Assembly (NCBI GenBank): GCA_028281865.1
Contig: JANQJB010000113.1
Coordinates: forward strand, 1 to 46,119
Length of the DNA: 46,119 nucleotides
Origin: Marinagarivorans sp.
GTDB lineage: Bacteria > Pseudomonadota > Gammaproteobacteria > Pseudomonadales > Cellvibrionaceae
Direction of reading: 5' to 3'
The first letter of the stretch is position 1, and each line of letters starts with the position of its first letter. Below, piece after piece: positions 27,038-37,173 of this stretch. The notes beneath the pieces are model-generated. The model was not told where the DNA came from and did no database searches. It saw nothing but the letters and a program-made list of their open reading frames with translations. The translations under genes and the position numbers were made by a program.

Positions 27038-29809
27038 TTAAAGCGTTTTAATTTTTTCCTGCTGCTCTTTTAACTTGTCGAGTGCTTGTGAAAGCTCGCT
27101 TAATTTGTCTTTTTCTTTTTGTACAACCTCAGCTGGTGCCTTGGCGGTGAACTTTTCGTTGTTTAACTTCGCCTCGACTCGCTCTTTGTCTTTTTCCTTT
27201 TTTTGAATTTCTTTGTTCAGTCTGCCCAACTCGGCGTCTTTGTCGATGAGACCCGCCATTGGAACCAAAATTTCTAACGAGCCGACAAGAGCTGTCGCGC
27301 ATAGCGGGGCATCTTCTCTGTCAGTTAACCAGTCCGCGGAGTCTAGATTTGCAAGCTTAACCAAGTATTGTTGATTGTTTTCGAAACGAGTTTTGTCGAC
27401 CTCTGAGCCGTTGCTAAGCAGGCATTCGAGCTTTTTACCGGGCGAGATATTCATCTCTCCACGAATATTGCGCAGTCCGGTTATCACATCTTTAAGCCAG
27501 TCGAGTTCGGCTTCGGCATTTGCATCAATGAGCTTAGCTTCTGGTAAAGGATAGTCGGCCAACATAATGGTTTCACCGGCAGCCCCAGCAGGTGTCTTAA
27601 CCCGTTGCCATAGCTCTTCCGTGATAAACGGCATGAGCGGGTGAGCAAGTCTCAGCGTAGATTCTAAAACACGGATTAAAGTTCGCCGCGTTCCGCGCAG
27701 TGTCTCTTCAGTGGAATCCGAATCATTAAGAATTGGTTTGGATAATTCGATGTACCAGTCGCAGTAATCCTTCCAAATAAAATCGTAAAGTGCTTGGCTC
27801 GCCAAATCGAATCTGTAGCTATTAATACCTTCAATAACAGCTGCATTTGTTTGCTGCAATCGAGAAATTATCCAGCGATCAGCAAGTGAGAGTGCAATCG
27901 GGTCGGAGTCAGATGTTCCGCAATCTTTGTTCTGGCAGTTCATCAAAACATAGTTTGAGGCGTTCCATAGCTTGTTGCAGAAATTGCGGAAGCCTTCGAT
28001 ACGCCCGACATCGAAATTGATATCGCGGCCGGTGGATGCCAGTGAGTAATAGGTGTAGCGCAACGCGTCTGTGCCGTAAGGTGCGAAGCCTTCAGGGTAA
28101 TCTTCTCGAGTCACTGCTTCGATATCGGGGGCATCCTGCGGTCGCATTAGTCCCGTCGTGCGTTTTTTAACAAGTGTATCAATATCGATCCCGTCGATAA
28201 GATCGATAGGGTCGATTACGTTCCCTTTCGATTTGCTCATTTTGTTGCCGTGTTTGTCGCGCACCAGTCCGTGCACATAAACGGTATGAAAGGGCACTTC
28301 TTTACGGAAATAAAGCGTCAGCATTATCATGCGCGCCACCCAAAAGAAAATAATATCAAAGCCTGTAACCAGAACACTGCTTGGGTGAAACGTATTTAAT
28401 TCATCGGTTTGTTCCGGCCAGCCTAATGTGCCAAATGTCCATAGGCCAGAAGAAAACCAGGTATCGAGAACATCTTCGTCTTGCTTAAGTTCGAGATCGT
28501 CTGCGAGTGAAAATTTTTGCCTCACTTCGTCCTCATTGCGCGCGACATAAATATTACCTTCGTTATCGTACCAAGCAGGAATTCGATGGCCCCACCACAG
28601 TTGGCGTGAAATGCACCAGTCTTGAATATCGCGCATCCAAGCGAAATACATATTCTCATATTGTGAGGGGACAAATTGAATGTTGCCGTTTTCGACCTCG
28701 CTGATGGCTTTTTCCGCCAGTGTGGCAGTTTTTACATACCACTGATTGGTGAGGTAGGGCTCGATTACAACACCACTGCGATCCCCGCGGGGAACTTTTA
28801 ATTTGTGCGGTTCAATTTTTTCCAGCAAACCAAGTGCTTGAATGTCTTCGACGACTTTTTTCCGCGCGGCGAAACGTTCCATACCGCGATACGCGTCGGG
28901 TGCGTTTGCATTAATATGTGCGTTTTCATCAAAAATATTGATTAATTCCAGCGCGTGTCGTTGGCCAACTTCGTAGTCATTAAAATCGTGCGCAGGCGTG
29001 ATTTTGACGCAGCCGGTACCAAACTCTTTATCGACATAATCGTCAGCGATAATGGGTATTTCCCGATCTGTCAGCGGCAATTTAACGTTTTGTCCGATTA
29101 GGTGGCGATAGCGCTCGTCCTCTGGGTGTACCGCGACGGCACTGTCGCCAAGCATGGTTTCCGGTCGCGTTGTGGCGACGGTGAGGTGGCCCGAGCCATC
29201 GCTCAACGGGTAATTAAAATGCCACAAGTGGCCGTTTTCTTCTCTGTTTTCAACTTCGAGATCGGAAATTGCCGTGTGTAATTTGGGGTCCCAATTAACG
29301 AGGCGATTGCCACGATAAATTAAACCGTCTTCGTAAAGGCGAACAAAAACTTCCTGTACGGCTTGGTAAAAACCATCGTCCATCGTGAAGCGTTCACGAC
29401 TCCAGTCGGGTGACGCGCCCAAACGGCGTAATTGTTTGGTGATCGTACCGCCTGAGTGTTCTTTCCATTGCCATACACGCTCGATAAATTTCTCGCGACC
29501 CAAGTCGTGTCGCGTGCAGTTTTCTTCCTGCGTCAATAAACGTTCAACAACCATTTGCGTTGCGATACCTGCGTGATCGGTGCCTACCTGCCAAAGCGTG
29601 TTTTTACCATTCATACGTTGAAAGCGAATAAGCGCATCTATAATACTTTCTTGGAACCCATGTCCCATGTGCAGGCTGCCGGTAACATTGGGTGGTGGAA
29701 TCATGATGCAGTAGGGCTCGCCAGTGCCACTGGGTTTAAAGTAGCCTTTTGCTTCCCATGTTTGATACCACTTTTGTTCAATTGCCGAGGGTTGGTAGGT
29801 TTTTTCCAT
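27038..29809 (-). CDS. valS: Valyl-tRNA synthetase
   Basis: This 923-residue class I aminoacyl-tRNA synthetase charges tRNA-Val in the cytoplasm. [14 protein letters not shown] carries the HIGH motif (HMGH). The connective editing domain includes [10 protein letters not shown]. The [12 protein letters not shown] motif, an anticodon-binding domain and a C-terminal coiled coil (about 855-920; [19 protein letters not shown]) all follow the ValRS plan. The size is normal. It is downstream of pepA-holC and the disordered protein, a gene order also known in pseudomonads. Confidence 0.98.
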   Translation of the reverse strand: MEKTYQPSAIEQKWYQTWEAKGYFKPSGTGEPYCIMIPPPNVTGSLHMGHGFQESIIDALIRFQRMNGKNTLWQVGTDHAGIATQMVVERLLTQEENCTRHDLGREKFIERVWQWKEHSGGTITKQLRRLGASPDWSRERFTMDDGFYQAVQEVFVRLYEDGLIYRGNRLVNWDPKLHTAISDLEVENREENGHLWHFNYPLSDGSGHLTVATTRPETMLGDSAVAVHPEDERYRHLIGQNVKLPLTDREIPIIADDYVDKEFGTGCVKITPAHDFNDYEVGQRHALELINIFDENAHINANAPDAYRGMERFAARKKVVEDIQALGLLEKIEPHKLKVPRGDRSGVVIEPYLTNQWYVKTATLAEKAISEVENGNIQFVPSQYENMYFAWMRDIQDWCISRQLWWGHRIPAWYDNEGNIYVARNEDEVRQKFSLADDLELKQDEDVLDTWFSSGLWTFGTLGWPEQTDELNTFHPSSVLVTGFDIIFFWVARMIMLTLYFRKEVPFHTVYVHGLVRDKHGNKMSKSKGNVIDPIDLIDGIDIDTLVKKRTTGLMRPQDAPDIEAVTREDYPEGFAPYGTDALRYTYYSLASTGRDINFDVGRIEGFRNFCNKLWNASNYVLMNCQNKDCGTSDSDPIALSLADRWIISRLQQTNAAVIEGINSYRFDLASQALYDFIWKDYCDWYIELSKPILNDSDSTEETLRGTRRTLIRVLESTLRLAHPLMPFITEELWQRVKTPAGAAGETIMLADYPLPEAKLIDANAEAELDWLKDVITGLRNIRGEMNISPGKKLECLLSNGSEVDKTRFENNQQYLVKLANLDSADWLTDREDAPLCATALVGSLEILVPMAGLIDKDAELGRLNKEIQKKEKDKERVEAKLNNEKFTAKAPAEVVQKEKDKLSELSQALDKLKEQQEKIKTL

Positions 29810-29872
29810 TGTTTACAATCTTTAATTTTAAAATGTGAAAGCGAGTTGCCGTGTGGGCAGATTAAAAGAGGG

Positions 29873-29908
29873 ATTATATAACGAGAGCACGCCCCTTGGG
29901 CGCGTGCT
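29873..29908 (-). promoter_or_regulatory. Possible valS promoter -10 and upstream hairpin
   Basis: On the minus strand a perfect TATAAT (29873-29878) lies 64 bp upstream of the valS start. Just before it is a strong hairpin with a 7-bp AGCACGC/GCGTGCT stem (29886-29892 with 29902-29908). No good -35 box is visible because the hairpin occupies that place. On the opposite strand the hairpin is followed by TTTTT, so it may also end transcripts from the plus strand. Confidence 0.35.
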
Positions 29909-29953
29909 TTTTGCCGAAAGTATAGCGAGAGATATAACGAGAGAGTTTGGAGG

Positions 29954-31186
29954 CTATTCTTTAGGTTTTTTTTCAGTAGCAGTGCTGCTCAAAGGAGCTG
30001 TGAAACTTTGTTCCAGGCGTTTGCGCAATTCAGCTTCGATAATTGGCAGGTATTGCGCGACAAGGCTATCGATAAGTTCTTTGTGGCTGCTGCGCACATT
30101 GCTTGAGCCCGATTTTGGCTCAGAAGCCTCAGTAGGCGCTGAGTAGTTACGCAGAAACGCAGAGCTCGCGTTGAGCGCATCCGTAGAGCGCGCGATGTCC
30201 TCCATCAAGTTGCTTTTGCTCTTGTTGAGTCGTTCGCGCAAATGTTTTGGTAAAAATGGATTCTCGTCCATGGGTGCTTTTGCCGGGTTATTGCTGGATA
30301 AAGGTTGAGCCGGCGGTTCTATAGTCTCGGGTATCGGTTTATGTTCATCCGCGGTTATTTGGGCTTCTGGCTGAGACTGGAGCAGAGGAGCATTTGATTC
30401 TGGCAATGCGTCACTTTCATTTGGCTCTTTATTTAAACTTGGGTCAGGCTTGTGATGTGTGGCCGGAACGACTTGATCTCTAATTATGGGAATATCGTCA
30501 CCAGCTTCAACCGGAGTTTCCTCTTTTTCTGTAGAGGATACTTGTGTGGGCTTTTTCGATTCTTGAGCTTCTTTTTCCGCAGTGGTGTCTGAGTCGGACA
30601 TTTTTATCTCGGTGCTGTCAGCATCGTCAGGTTTAGATATATCGGCGGTGGGTTGGGTGTTCTTATTATTTGTTTCCGAGGTTTTATTCGTTTCAGACGC
30701 TACGATCTTTGAGTCGTCATTTACGCCGTTTTCGGTTTTGTTTTTATCCGTTTGAGTTTTTGACTTATTTGTAGCTGGTTTCTTGCGTTTGCGAGTAGTT
30801 TTTTTTGCTTTTTGGTTTTTAGCACCCTGAGTTTTGGGTTTTACGTGTTCCGACTCTGTTTCGCTGTCATCGGCATCAATATCGTCGGGGAGTATATCTT
30901 CCAATTCACTGTCGAGTTGCTTCAGTTGCTCTTTGTGCGCATGCACACTGATTTCTTTGGTCGCGGCTTTGGCGAGTGTCGGAACTTCGCCCTCGCTAAG
31001 AGTCGGTATTGCAGTGTCAGCTGCGTCATCAGTCGCAGAAACTTCCTCGGGAGGAGCCTCGGATAAAGCAGCGCTTTTTTTGGCTGCTTCTGGTTCTGCA
31101 TCATCTCCAGCAGTATTTGACGACAGTTCCGTGCGCAATGCTTCTAAATCGTTAAGTAAACGGTCTTTTATAATATCGGATGTCAT
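29954..31186 (-). CDS. Disordered, charged protein between holC and valS
   Basis: I do not recognise a named family for this 410-residue protein. The centre (about 20-290) is low complexity, rich in Glu, Asp, Ser, Thr, Lys and Pro, with a basic KKTTRKRKKPATNKSK patch (about 125-140). The ends look structured. The N terminus, MTSDIIKDRLLNDLEALRTE, is a helix. The C terminus has NPFLPKHLRERL (about 308-319), SNLMEDIARSTDALNASSAFLRN and a helical HKELIDSLVAQYLPIIEAELRKRL segment. No TM or signal peptide is seen. It begins 7 bp after holC, implying one operon. A similarly placed uncharacterised gene occurs in pseudomonads. The function is unknown. Confidence 0.8.
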   Translation of the reverse strand: MTSDIIKDRLLNDLEALRTELSSNTAGDDAEPEAAKKSAALSEAPPEEVSATDDAADTAIPTLSEGEVPTLAKAATKEISVHAHKEQLKQLDSELEDILPDDIDADDSETESEHVKPKTQGAKNQKAKKTTRKRKKPATNKSKTQTDKNKTENGVNDDSKIVASETNKTSETNNKNTQPTADISKPDDADSTEIKMSDSDTTAEKEAQESKKPTQVSSTEKEETPVEAGDDIPIIRDQVVPATHHKPDPSLNKEPNESDALPESNAPLLQSQPEAQITADEHKPIPETIEPPAQPLSSNNPAKAPMDENPFLPKHLRERLNKSKSNLMEDIARSTDALNASSAFLRNYSAPTEASEPKSGSSNVRSSHKELIDSLVAQYLPIIEAELRKRLEQSFTAPLSSTATEKKPKE

Positions 31187-31193
31187 TCTTGTT

Positions 31194-31628
31194 TTACGCT
31201 CCCAAGCGATGCGTAGTAATTTTATACCCCTGGTCTCGGTAGTTGGAATAGTGTTGCCTTGTACTATTTAGCACTTTTTTCTCTTGGTTGACAATCTCTG
31301 CGATGCGTAAAAAACGATCAACGGTAGCGGGCGCTCGTGTACTCATGTTTATCAGTACTTCGCTACCGGTTGGTAAATCGCTGGCGGAACTTAACGCTAC
31401 CGGCGATTTTGGGTCTGTTCTGGCACTTTTTACGCGTTCGTGTGGGATAAACGATTCCGGTTTGAACTCCCACAAGAGCGTATCGACTTTTTGTTCTTGT
31501 TCTGAATTTTCTAACCAAATCAATACCTTAAGGCCCTGTTTTACTGCTTTTTCGGTAAGGCGACAACAGAAGTTCAGGCGTTCTGACACATCGGCACTAT
31601 CAAGTACGTAAAAATCGATACGCGTCAC
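31194..31628 (-). CDS. holC: DNA polymerase III chi subunit
   Basis: This 144-residue protein is a subunit of the clamp-loader complex that links it to SSB. The start VTRIDFYVLDSAD, then LNFCCRLTEKAVKQGLKVLIWLEN and FIPHERV, is the HolC pattern, and the length is close to the 147 residues of E. coli. I chose the GTG at 31628. It overlaps the pepA stop as GTGA and has GAGGGAG about ten bases upstream. A longer in-frame reading to 31742 only translates the end of pepA in another frame. Translation is probably coupled to pepA. Confidence 0.9.
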   Translation of the reverse strand: MTRIDFYVLDSADVSERLNFCCRLTEKAVKQGLKVLIWLENSEQEQKVDTLLWEFKPESFIPHERVKSARTDPKSPVALSSASDLPTGSEVLINMSTRAPATVDRFLRIAEIVNQEKKVLNSTRQHYSNYRDQGYKITTHRLGA

Positions 31629-33115
31629 AAACCACTGGCTCCCTCTAACACAAAGTTCACCAGCAAGCCGACCGGCCTTCCGGTTGCCCCTTTCGCTGCT
31701 CCACTTTTCCAGGCCGTTCCGGCGATATCCAGGTGAGCCCATTTAAAGTTTTTGGCGAAGCGCGAGAGGAAACATGCTGCTGTTACGCTGCCGGCTTCGC
31801 GGCCACCTATATTGGCAACGTCGGCGAAGTTGCTCTTAAGTTGCTTGTGGTAGTCGTCCCATAGTGGCATCTGCCAAGCTTTGTCGTGCGCATTTTGGCC
31901 TGCGTTTAACAGTGCATCGGCGAGCGCTTGATCGTTGGCGTAAAGGCCAGTTGCATGATTTCCGAGTGCGATAACGCAAGCGCCTGTTAGTGTGGCGATA
32001 TCAATCACGACCTTGGGTTTAAACCTCTCGGCATAGGTCAGAGCGTCGCACAAAACTAAACGCCCCTCGGCATCGGTATTGAGAATTTCGATTGTTTGAC
32101 CGGACATCGATTTGACGACATCACCGGGCTTGGTTGCGCGCCCGCTCGGCATGTTTTCAGTTGCCGCGACTATCGCCACTACGTGTACCGGTGCATTCAT
32201 CTGTACCAGTGCTTTCATCGCGCCAAATACGCTCGCTGCTCCGCACATATCGTATTTCATCTCATCCATGGCGGCTCCGGGTTTTAAGCTAATTCCGCCG
32301 GTGTCGAAAGTAATGCCTTTGCCAACTAATACGATCGGTGACTTTGTTGTTTTGCCTTTATACTCCATCACTATCAGCTTCGCAGGTTCTTCAGTTCCAG
32401 CTGCAACGGATAGTAGCGACCCCATATTGAGCCTCTCCATTTTTTTTTCGTCCAATATCGTCGCTTTAAGTTTTTCGTGCGCGGTGCTAAGACTTTTTGC
32501 GTGGTCCGCTAAATAAGATGGCGTGCAAATATTTGCCGGTAAATCGCCGAGCATACGCGCAAAATTGATTCCGTCACCCAGGTTGCTGCCGACCTCAAAT
32601 CCCTTTTTAGCCGCGCGAAGCTCCTGGCTACTGCGACAGTGAACGGTTAGTTTCCTTAGTGCTGGAGGCGGGCTTTCGAGTTTTTTAGTTTCGCTATAAC
32701 GATAGAGGCTGACTTGGGTTTGCTGTGCAATTTGACTGCATATCCATTCCGTCTCGCGCCCTGCGACGTTGAGCCCATCCAAATCCCAAACGGCGGTTTT
32801 TATTGCTTTCCCCGTGAGTAATTTGGCGATAGTTTGGGCACAGTTGATTAAGTCCGTTTCACTCATGCCTGTGCTTTTTTCGCCGGTGCAAAGCAGCAGA
32901 ATACGCTTGTAATTGGCTTTTTCTGGTGCACATAACCAATGAGTTTTACCAGACTTTAGGGTTAAATCTCCCGAATTGACCAAACGCATCAAGCCTCCTG
33001 ACGTAGCCTGATCGACTATTAATGCGGTCTCGTTTAAGCGTTTATCGGCACTTATATTGACAACAAGGCAGTCGGATTTAACAGATGAAATGGAGGTCTT
33101 GGCAAAAAATTCCAT
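31625..33115 (-). CDS. pepA: Leucyl aminopeptidase PepA
   Basis: This 496-residue M17 metallo-aminopeptidase is cytosolic and normally hexameric. The C-terminal catalytic half carries GKGITFDTGGISLKPG (about 262-277; the metal-binding Lys and Asp) and the signature NTDAEGRLVL (about 345-354). The N-terminal domain is the usual less conserved macro-like domain. In E. coli and Pseudomonas, PepA also acts as a DNA-binding protein. It heads the pepA-holC-valS unit and is divergent from lptF, an arrangement widespread in gammaproteobacteria. Confidence 0.96.
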   Translation of the reverse strand: MEFFAKTSISSVKSDCLVVNISADKRLNETALIVDQATSGGLMRLVNSGDLTLKSGKTHWLCAPEKANYKRILLLCTGEKSTGMSETDLINCAQTIAKLLTGKAIKTAVWDLDGLNVAGRETEWICSQIAQQTQVSLYRYSETKKLESPPPALRKLTVHCRSSQELRAAKKGFEVGSNLGDGINFARMLGDLPANICTPSYLADHAKSLSTAHEKLKATILDEKKMERLNMGSLLSVAAGTEEPAKLIVMEYKGKTTKSPIVLVGKGITFDTGGISLKPGAAMDEMKYDMCGAASVFGAMKALVQMNAPVHVVAIVAATENMPSGRATKPGDVVKSMSGQTIEILNTDAEGRLVLCDALTYAERFKPKVVIDIATLTGACVIALGNHATGLYANDQALADALLNAGQNAHDKAWQMPLWDDYHKQLKSNFADVANIGGREAGSVTAACFLSRFAKNFKWAHLDIAGTAWKSGAAKGATGRPVGLLVNFVLEGASGL

Positions 33116-33502
33116 AGGGAGTCCGTCAATAATTAATAAAACAATTGGTGAAAATGTTGCCCGAGATACATTGGCATCATTCAGAGGAGCCTTAAATTAA
33201 TTCAAGGGAGGTTTAATCAAACGTGGTAAACTGCACGAATTTTAAACGCGGTAAAAGTTTGATACCTAAATTTAAGTTGGAAAACCAATCTCAAACAAGC
33301 GCTAACTTCAAAGTATAAGATCTAAGCTCAAAATGGTTACGCTCGAAAAAAATGTTGCACCTTGAAATTGTGCTCTAAACTCGGCCCCGGTAATAAATTG
33401 GTTTTGATAGACAGTCTAATCGAAAAATCGCGTTATGTATCTTTTTAAACAAAATTTATGCCTTTATGCAGACTTTTTGCTTCTAGTTACGGTTGAACAA
33501 AT
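33116..33502. other. pepA-lptF divergent intergenic region
   Basis: These 387 AT-rich base pairs should hold the promoters of both divergent units. I see no gene, RNA or strong hairpin, and could not define a convincing -35/-10 pair. Confidence 0.4.
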
Positions 33503-34609
33503 TTGATTATCTTCCGCTATTTAGCGAGGGAAATTATTGCCAACTTGGTTGCAGTGAGTGCAGTGTTGTTGCTCATCGTGATGAGTGGCCGCTTTGTTCG
33601 CTATCTCGCGGAAGCTGCGGCCGGAAAGCTTGATGCCGGTGTGCTTTTTGCGCTGATGGGATATCGCTTACCTGCCTATATGGAGCTTATATTACCATTG
33701 GGCTTGTTTATCGCCATTTTGCTCGCCTACGGGCGTCTGTATGTCGAGAGCGAAATGACAGTCCTCTCTGCCTGCGGTGTCAGTGATAATACCTTACTAA
33801 AATATACGCTTGTGGTCGGGCTCATTGTAGCCACGATAGTGGGTATGTTTAGCCTGTATGTAGGGCCGATCGGGGTAAAGGCTTCGGAGACTCTGTTGGC
33901 AAAACAGCGCAGCCGTTCGGAATTCGAAACGCTAAAACCTGGAAGGTTTCACGAGTTAAGTGGTGGTGGAGGCGTGTCGTACGCGCAGGAAATTGTTGAA
34001 GATGGAACCGTGCTTGAAGGCGTATTTCTAGCTGGTGCAGGTGATACGCTGGATGAACTGGCAGTGATGACCGCAGCTAAAGGGGAAACGCTGGTCGACC
34101 CTGTTTCAAAGCGTCGGTATTTGGTGCTGAGTAATGGTTACCAGTATCACGGTGAGCCGGGTGAGGCGAATTATAAAGTCACTTCTTTCGAAAAATATTC
34201 GCAATATTTACCCACGCCTGAATTTGAATCTCTGCTGAAGAAAAAGACCGATAGTTTGACTACTTTGGAATTGCTTTCAGTTGACTCGAGCGAAGCTTCC
34301 GCCGCTATACAATGGCGTATATCACTGCCGGTTCTTGTTCTTGTGGTCACGTTTCTTGCGGTTCCAATGAGTCGCACTCAGCCGCGCAAAGGTCGCTATG
34401 TGAAACTGATTCCCGCCATTTTGCTCTACATTGTATATTTGGTGTTAAGCAATGGTGTGCGGGGTTTACTGGAGGACGGCACGGCACCGACGCCGTATTT
34501 ATTGTGGTATGTCCACGCTGCTTTTTTTTGTTTGGCGTTGGTAATGTTGTATTGGCCACGAGTGACCTTAGCCTGGCGAAGCTCCCGCAGTCGGAGGCGT
34601 GCTGATTGA
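33503..34609 (+). CDS. lptF: LPS export permease LptF
   Basis: This 368-residue inner-membrane subunit of the LptB2FG lipopolysaccharide extractor has six TM helices. There are three at the N terminus and three at about 270-355, with a periplasmic beta-jellyroll between them. The opening MIIFRYLAREI and LVRYLAE-like GRFVRYLAEAAAGK match LptF. The start must be the TTG at 33503, because an in-frame stop lies two codons upstream and the family's N terminus begins here. Its ribosome site is poor. The stop overlaps the lptG start. Confidence 0.95.
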   Translation: MIIFRYLAREIIANLVAVSAVLLLIVMSGRFVRYLAEAAAGKLDAGVLFALMGYRLPAYMELILPLGLFIAILLAYGRLYVESEMTVLSACGVSDNTLLKYTLVVGLIVATIVGMFSLYVGPIGVKASETLLAKQRSRSEFETLKPGRFHELSGGGGVSYAQEIVEDGTVLEGVFLAGAGDTLDELAVMTAAKGETLVDPVSKRRYLVLSNGYQYHGEPGEANYKVTSFEKYSQYLPTPEFESLLKKKTDSLTTLELLSVDSSEASAAIQWRISLPVLVLVVTFLAVPMSRTQPRKGRYVKLIPAILLYIVYLVLSNGVRGLLEDGTAPTPYLLWYVHAAFFCLALVMLYWPRVTLAWRSSRSRRRAD

Positions 34610-35667
34610 AATTAATTAAACGCTATGTCGGTGCCACTGTTGCAGGCTCTATCGCAATCGTCCTTTTAGTTATTTTATCGCTCGACGTCATCGGTGAGTT
34701 GGTCGACCAACTCGAAAAAATGCAAGGCGGTTACGATTTCTCAGAAGTTGCCGTATATGTCTTGCTCTCGATTCCCGCGAGTATTGGCGACTATCTTCCA
34801 TTGAGCTCCCTAGTTGGGTGTCTAATAGGTCTCGGCGCTTTGGCGGCGACCAGCGAATTGGTAATCATCCGCTCCGCCGGTGTTTCTATTATGGAAATCA
34901 TCTGGGTCGTGATGCGACCGGTACTGGTTTATATCGGTCTCGGTTTATTGATTGGTGAATATGTGACTCCGCTGACAAGCCAATATGCCGAAAGCCGACG
35001 AGCGATTGCGCTCGGGCATCAAAAAGCTCTGCAAACGCAACGCGGCGTATGGAGCCGAGAGGGTAACGAATATATGCATTTCAGCGCAGTGCTGCCAAAT
35101 GGCCAGTTGTTTGGTGTGACGCGCATGAAGTTTGACGATCAGGGGCGCCTGCTAAGCAGTACCTATGTTGAGTCGGCTATTTACCAAGAAGATCACTGGT
35201 TTGAAGAGGGTGTTGTCGAAACAGTAATTCGCAATCGAGAGGTTAAACGCGAGGAGTTTGTGAACCGGCGTTGGTATTCTGAACTCTCGCCGAAGTTACT
35301 CGATATTATTGCGCTCGATATCGAGCGCCTTCCAATGCGTCGGCTTCATTCATACGCACTATTTCGAGAGAAACAGGGACTAGATGCGCAGGATTACCGC
35401 TTGGAGTTTTGGAAAAAAGCTTTACAGCCGCTTGCCACTGCAAGCCTTGTGATGATTGCGATCTCGTTTATTTTTGGTCCGTTGCGACAGGTGACGATGG
35501 GCTATCGGATTTTCACCGGCATTATTGTCGGCATTGCGTTTCGCACAAGTCAGGACCTGTTGGGGCCAAGCAGCTTGATTTGGGGGTTCTCGCCGATGTT
35601 TGCCGTTCTGCTGCCCATCGCAATATGTTTTTTAATCGGTTTTGTGTTGATTCGGCGTTCGCGATAA
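34606..35667 (+). CDS. lptG: LPS export permease LptG
   Basis: This 353-residue partner of LptF has the same six-TM plus periplasmic jellyroll layout. KLIKRYVGATVAGSI at the N terminus, the PLSSLVGCLIGLGALAATSELVIIRSAGVS coupling-helix region (about 66-95) and C-terminal GFSPMFAVLLP are typical. The start is a TTG at 34606, overlapping the lptF stop as TTGA, with GGAGG at 34593-34597. Translation is coupled. Confidence 0.95.
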   Translation: MKLIKRYVGATVAGSIAIVLLVILSLDVIGELVDQLEKMQGGYDFSEVAVYVLLSIPASIGDYLPLSSLVGCLIGLGALAATSELVIIRSAGVSIMEIIWVVMRPVLVYIGLGLLIGEYVTPLTSQYAESRRAIALGHQKALQTQRGVWSREGNEYMHFSAVLPNGQLFGVTRMKFDDQGRLLSSTYVESAIYQEDHWFEEGVVETVIRNREVKREEFVNRRWYSELSPKLLDIIALDIERLPMRRLHSYALFREKQGLDAQDYRLEFWKKALQPLATASLVMIAISFIFGPLRQVTMGYRIFTGIIVGIAFRTSQDLLGPSSLIWGFSPMFAVLLPIAICFLIGFVLIRRSR

Positions 35668-35677
35668 GCCTGCTGAA

Positions 35678-36139
35678 TTAGCTGGCCTTGGGAATCACCA
35701 CTACTCTAGAGCCGGAGAGCCGGTCGTGCAGGCAGTCGCCTTTTTTGTTTAGTAAGCGATACCAATAATTGGCACCCAACAATAGCAAACCGACAATTCC
35801 CCAAAATGACCGCATTATGCAATTTGGCCAATTTAGCGTTTCTTTTAAGGAGTGGGCGCGAATAGGTATAAGTTTTAGGCGCCATGCGCGCATGCCGACT
35901 GTTTGCCCCGAGCGCTGCCAAAACCAGCAATAAAACAGTACAACTGTCAGTAGCCAGCCTACGCTCCAAAGTTTGGACTCGAACATCGAGGGATACTGCT
36001 CGTCAGGTGAACCGTTAATGGCGACCACGATGATGGTCCCAATCGCGCCATAAGCCATTGTAATTGCGAGAATAATTAAACTGTCGTAAACCATTGCAGC
36101 AAGGCGGCGCCAATTTGGGGCAGGGGGGTGTCGATTCAT
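35678..36139 (-). CDS. RDD-family membrane protein
   Basis: This 153-residue protein has the RDD layout. The first helix region NWRRLAAMVYDSLIIL carries the Arg and Asp of the family name. A second TM lies at about 55-72, and the GQTVGMRAWRLKLI motif (about 79-92) is followed by a third hydrophobic segment. The role is unknown; some family members are proposed to be transporters. It converges with lptG, with 10 bp between stops. Confidence 0.85.
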   Translation of the reverse strand: MNRHPPAPNWRRLAAMVYDSLIILAITMAYGAIGTIIVVAINGSPDEQYPSMFESKLWSVGWLLTVVLFYCWFWQRSGQTVGMRAWRLKLIPIRAHSLKETLNWPNCIMRSFWGIVGLLLLGANYWYRLLNKKGDCLHDRLSGSRVVVIPKAS

Positions 36140-36223
36140 TATTGCTGAGTGTTGTTGAACATGGGTTCGATTCTAACAGATCTTTAATCGCATATGTTTG
36201 CATTCGTATGACAAGGTGACAAC

Positions 36224-36757
36224 TCAAATCTTTTTACGAAAGCTTAATTTAAATTTTTTCGGGGAAACGCGAATTCGATATTTGCCGAAATCGGAAATCA
36301 GTGACCCGTGCCAATGCCGTGCGCCATCGTCAAAAAAAACGGGATCATCGAAAAAGTAGTCTCTAGCGAAAATAGAGTTATCGTAATACTGGTGATAAAA
36401 ATACGAGTCACTAGAGAAGTAAACAGAGAAATAGCGAGAGATTACACGGCTCACAGCTCGGCCACCGGTTAACATTTTTTCGTTATTTTGTTTTAGCCAG
36501 TAGTAATTAAAAAAACGTTGCTGGGCCGACATAGAACGGTCGCGTAAATATTCAGCTGAATATAATAGTTCCGTGTTATTCATTTGGCTTATCGGAACAG
36601 TTTTTAAGATGCGCAGCTCGTCGCGGGCGCCGCAAAAAATAGGCGCTTTAACCTCTTCTGCAATACAAGTATAACTTTGCAATATGACAGCGAGAAAAAA
36701 AATATTTTTTAAGATTTTTTCTCTATTTTTATTTAAGCAAATCATTGACATAAACAT
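36224..36757 (-). CDS. Secreted hypothetical protein
   Basis: I do not recognise this protein of about 177 residues. The N terminus has a basic stretch and a hydrophobic core ending CIAEE, a plausible Sec signal peptide. The mature part is rich in Tyr, Phe and Asp (SDSYFYHQYYDNS, FFDDPVFFDD) and has a basic C terminus. Several Met codons compete for the start; I use the ATG at 36757, though the later Met of MICLNKN is equally good for a signal peptide. Base use is AT-rich compared with lptFG, so a recent arrival is possible. No enzyme motif is seen. Confidence 0.6.
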   Translation of the reverse strand: MFMSMICLNKNREKILKNIFFLAVILQSYTCIAEEVKAPIFCGARDELRILKTVPISQMNNTELLYSAEYLRDRSMSAQQRFFNYYWLKQNNEKMLTGGRAVSRVISRYFSVYFSSDSYFYHQYYDNSIFARDYFFDDPVFFDDGARHWHGSLISDFGKYRIRVSPKKFKLSFRKKI

Positions 36758-37160
36758 CACCCACGAGCCAGGTAAGTCAATATCATTTAATCGAGAATCA
36801 ATTCGTTTAACTACTTTAGGTAGATAGCAATCTTTGCCTTCATGCTTTAACGATAACGTAAATATTCGACATTTTGTTAGAATAAAAAATTATCGATAAG
36901 GTTGTACCAAGAGTTCAAAAATGTGAGAAAGCCCACAAATTGCGTCGAATATAGGCAGGTGGCGGCCTTGCTGTAGTTGGCAAATTTTGTAACAAATTGA
37001 CCATATGTGATTTTTAGAACGAAAAGCTTTAGATATATTACTGCTTTGAAAAAAATAATATCAAACGCAGGGTCGTCTTTCCTATCAACTTGGCAATAAT
37101 TATTACCGAATTAATAACAGAATAGCGTGTTTTAATCAGGGTACGGCGTACACAATATCC
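36758..37160. other. AT-rich intergenic region, no gene seen
   Basis: About 400 bp lie between the secreted hypothetical gene and the candidate small RNA. No supported open frame, hairpin or RNA family is visible. Confidence 0.4.
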
Positions 37161-37173
37161 CTACAATATATGC

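Noticed and set aside
31629-31742. N-terminal extension of holC
   Set aside because: It only translates the last part of pepA in another frame. The GTG overlapping the pepA stop gives the normal HolC start and length.
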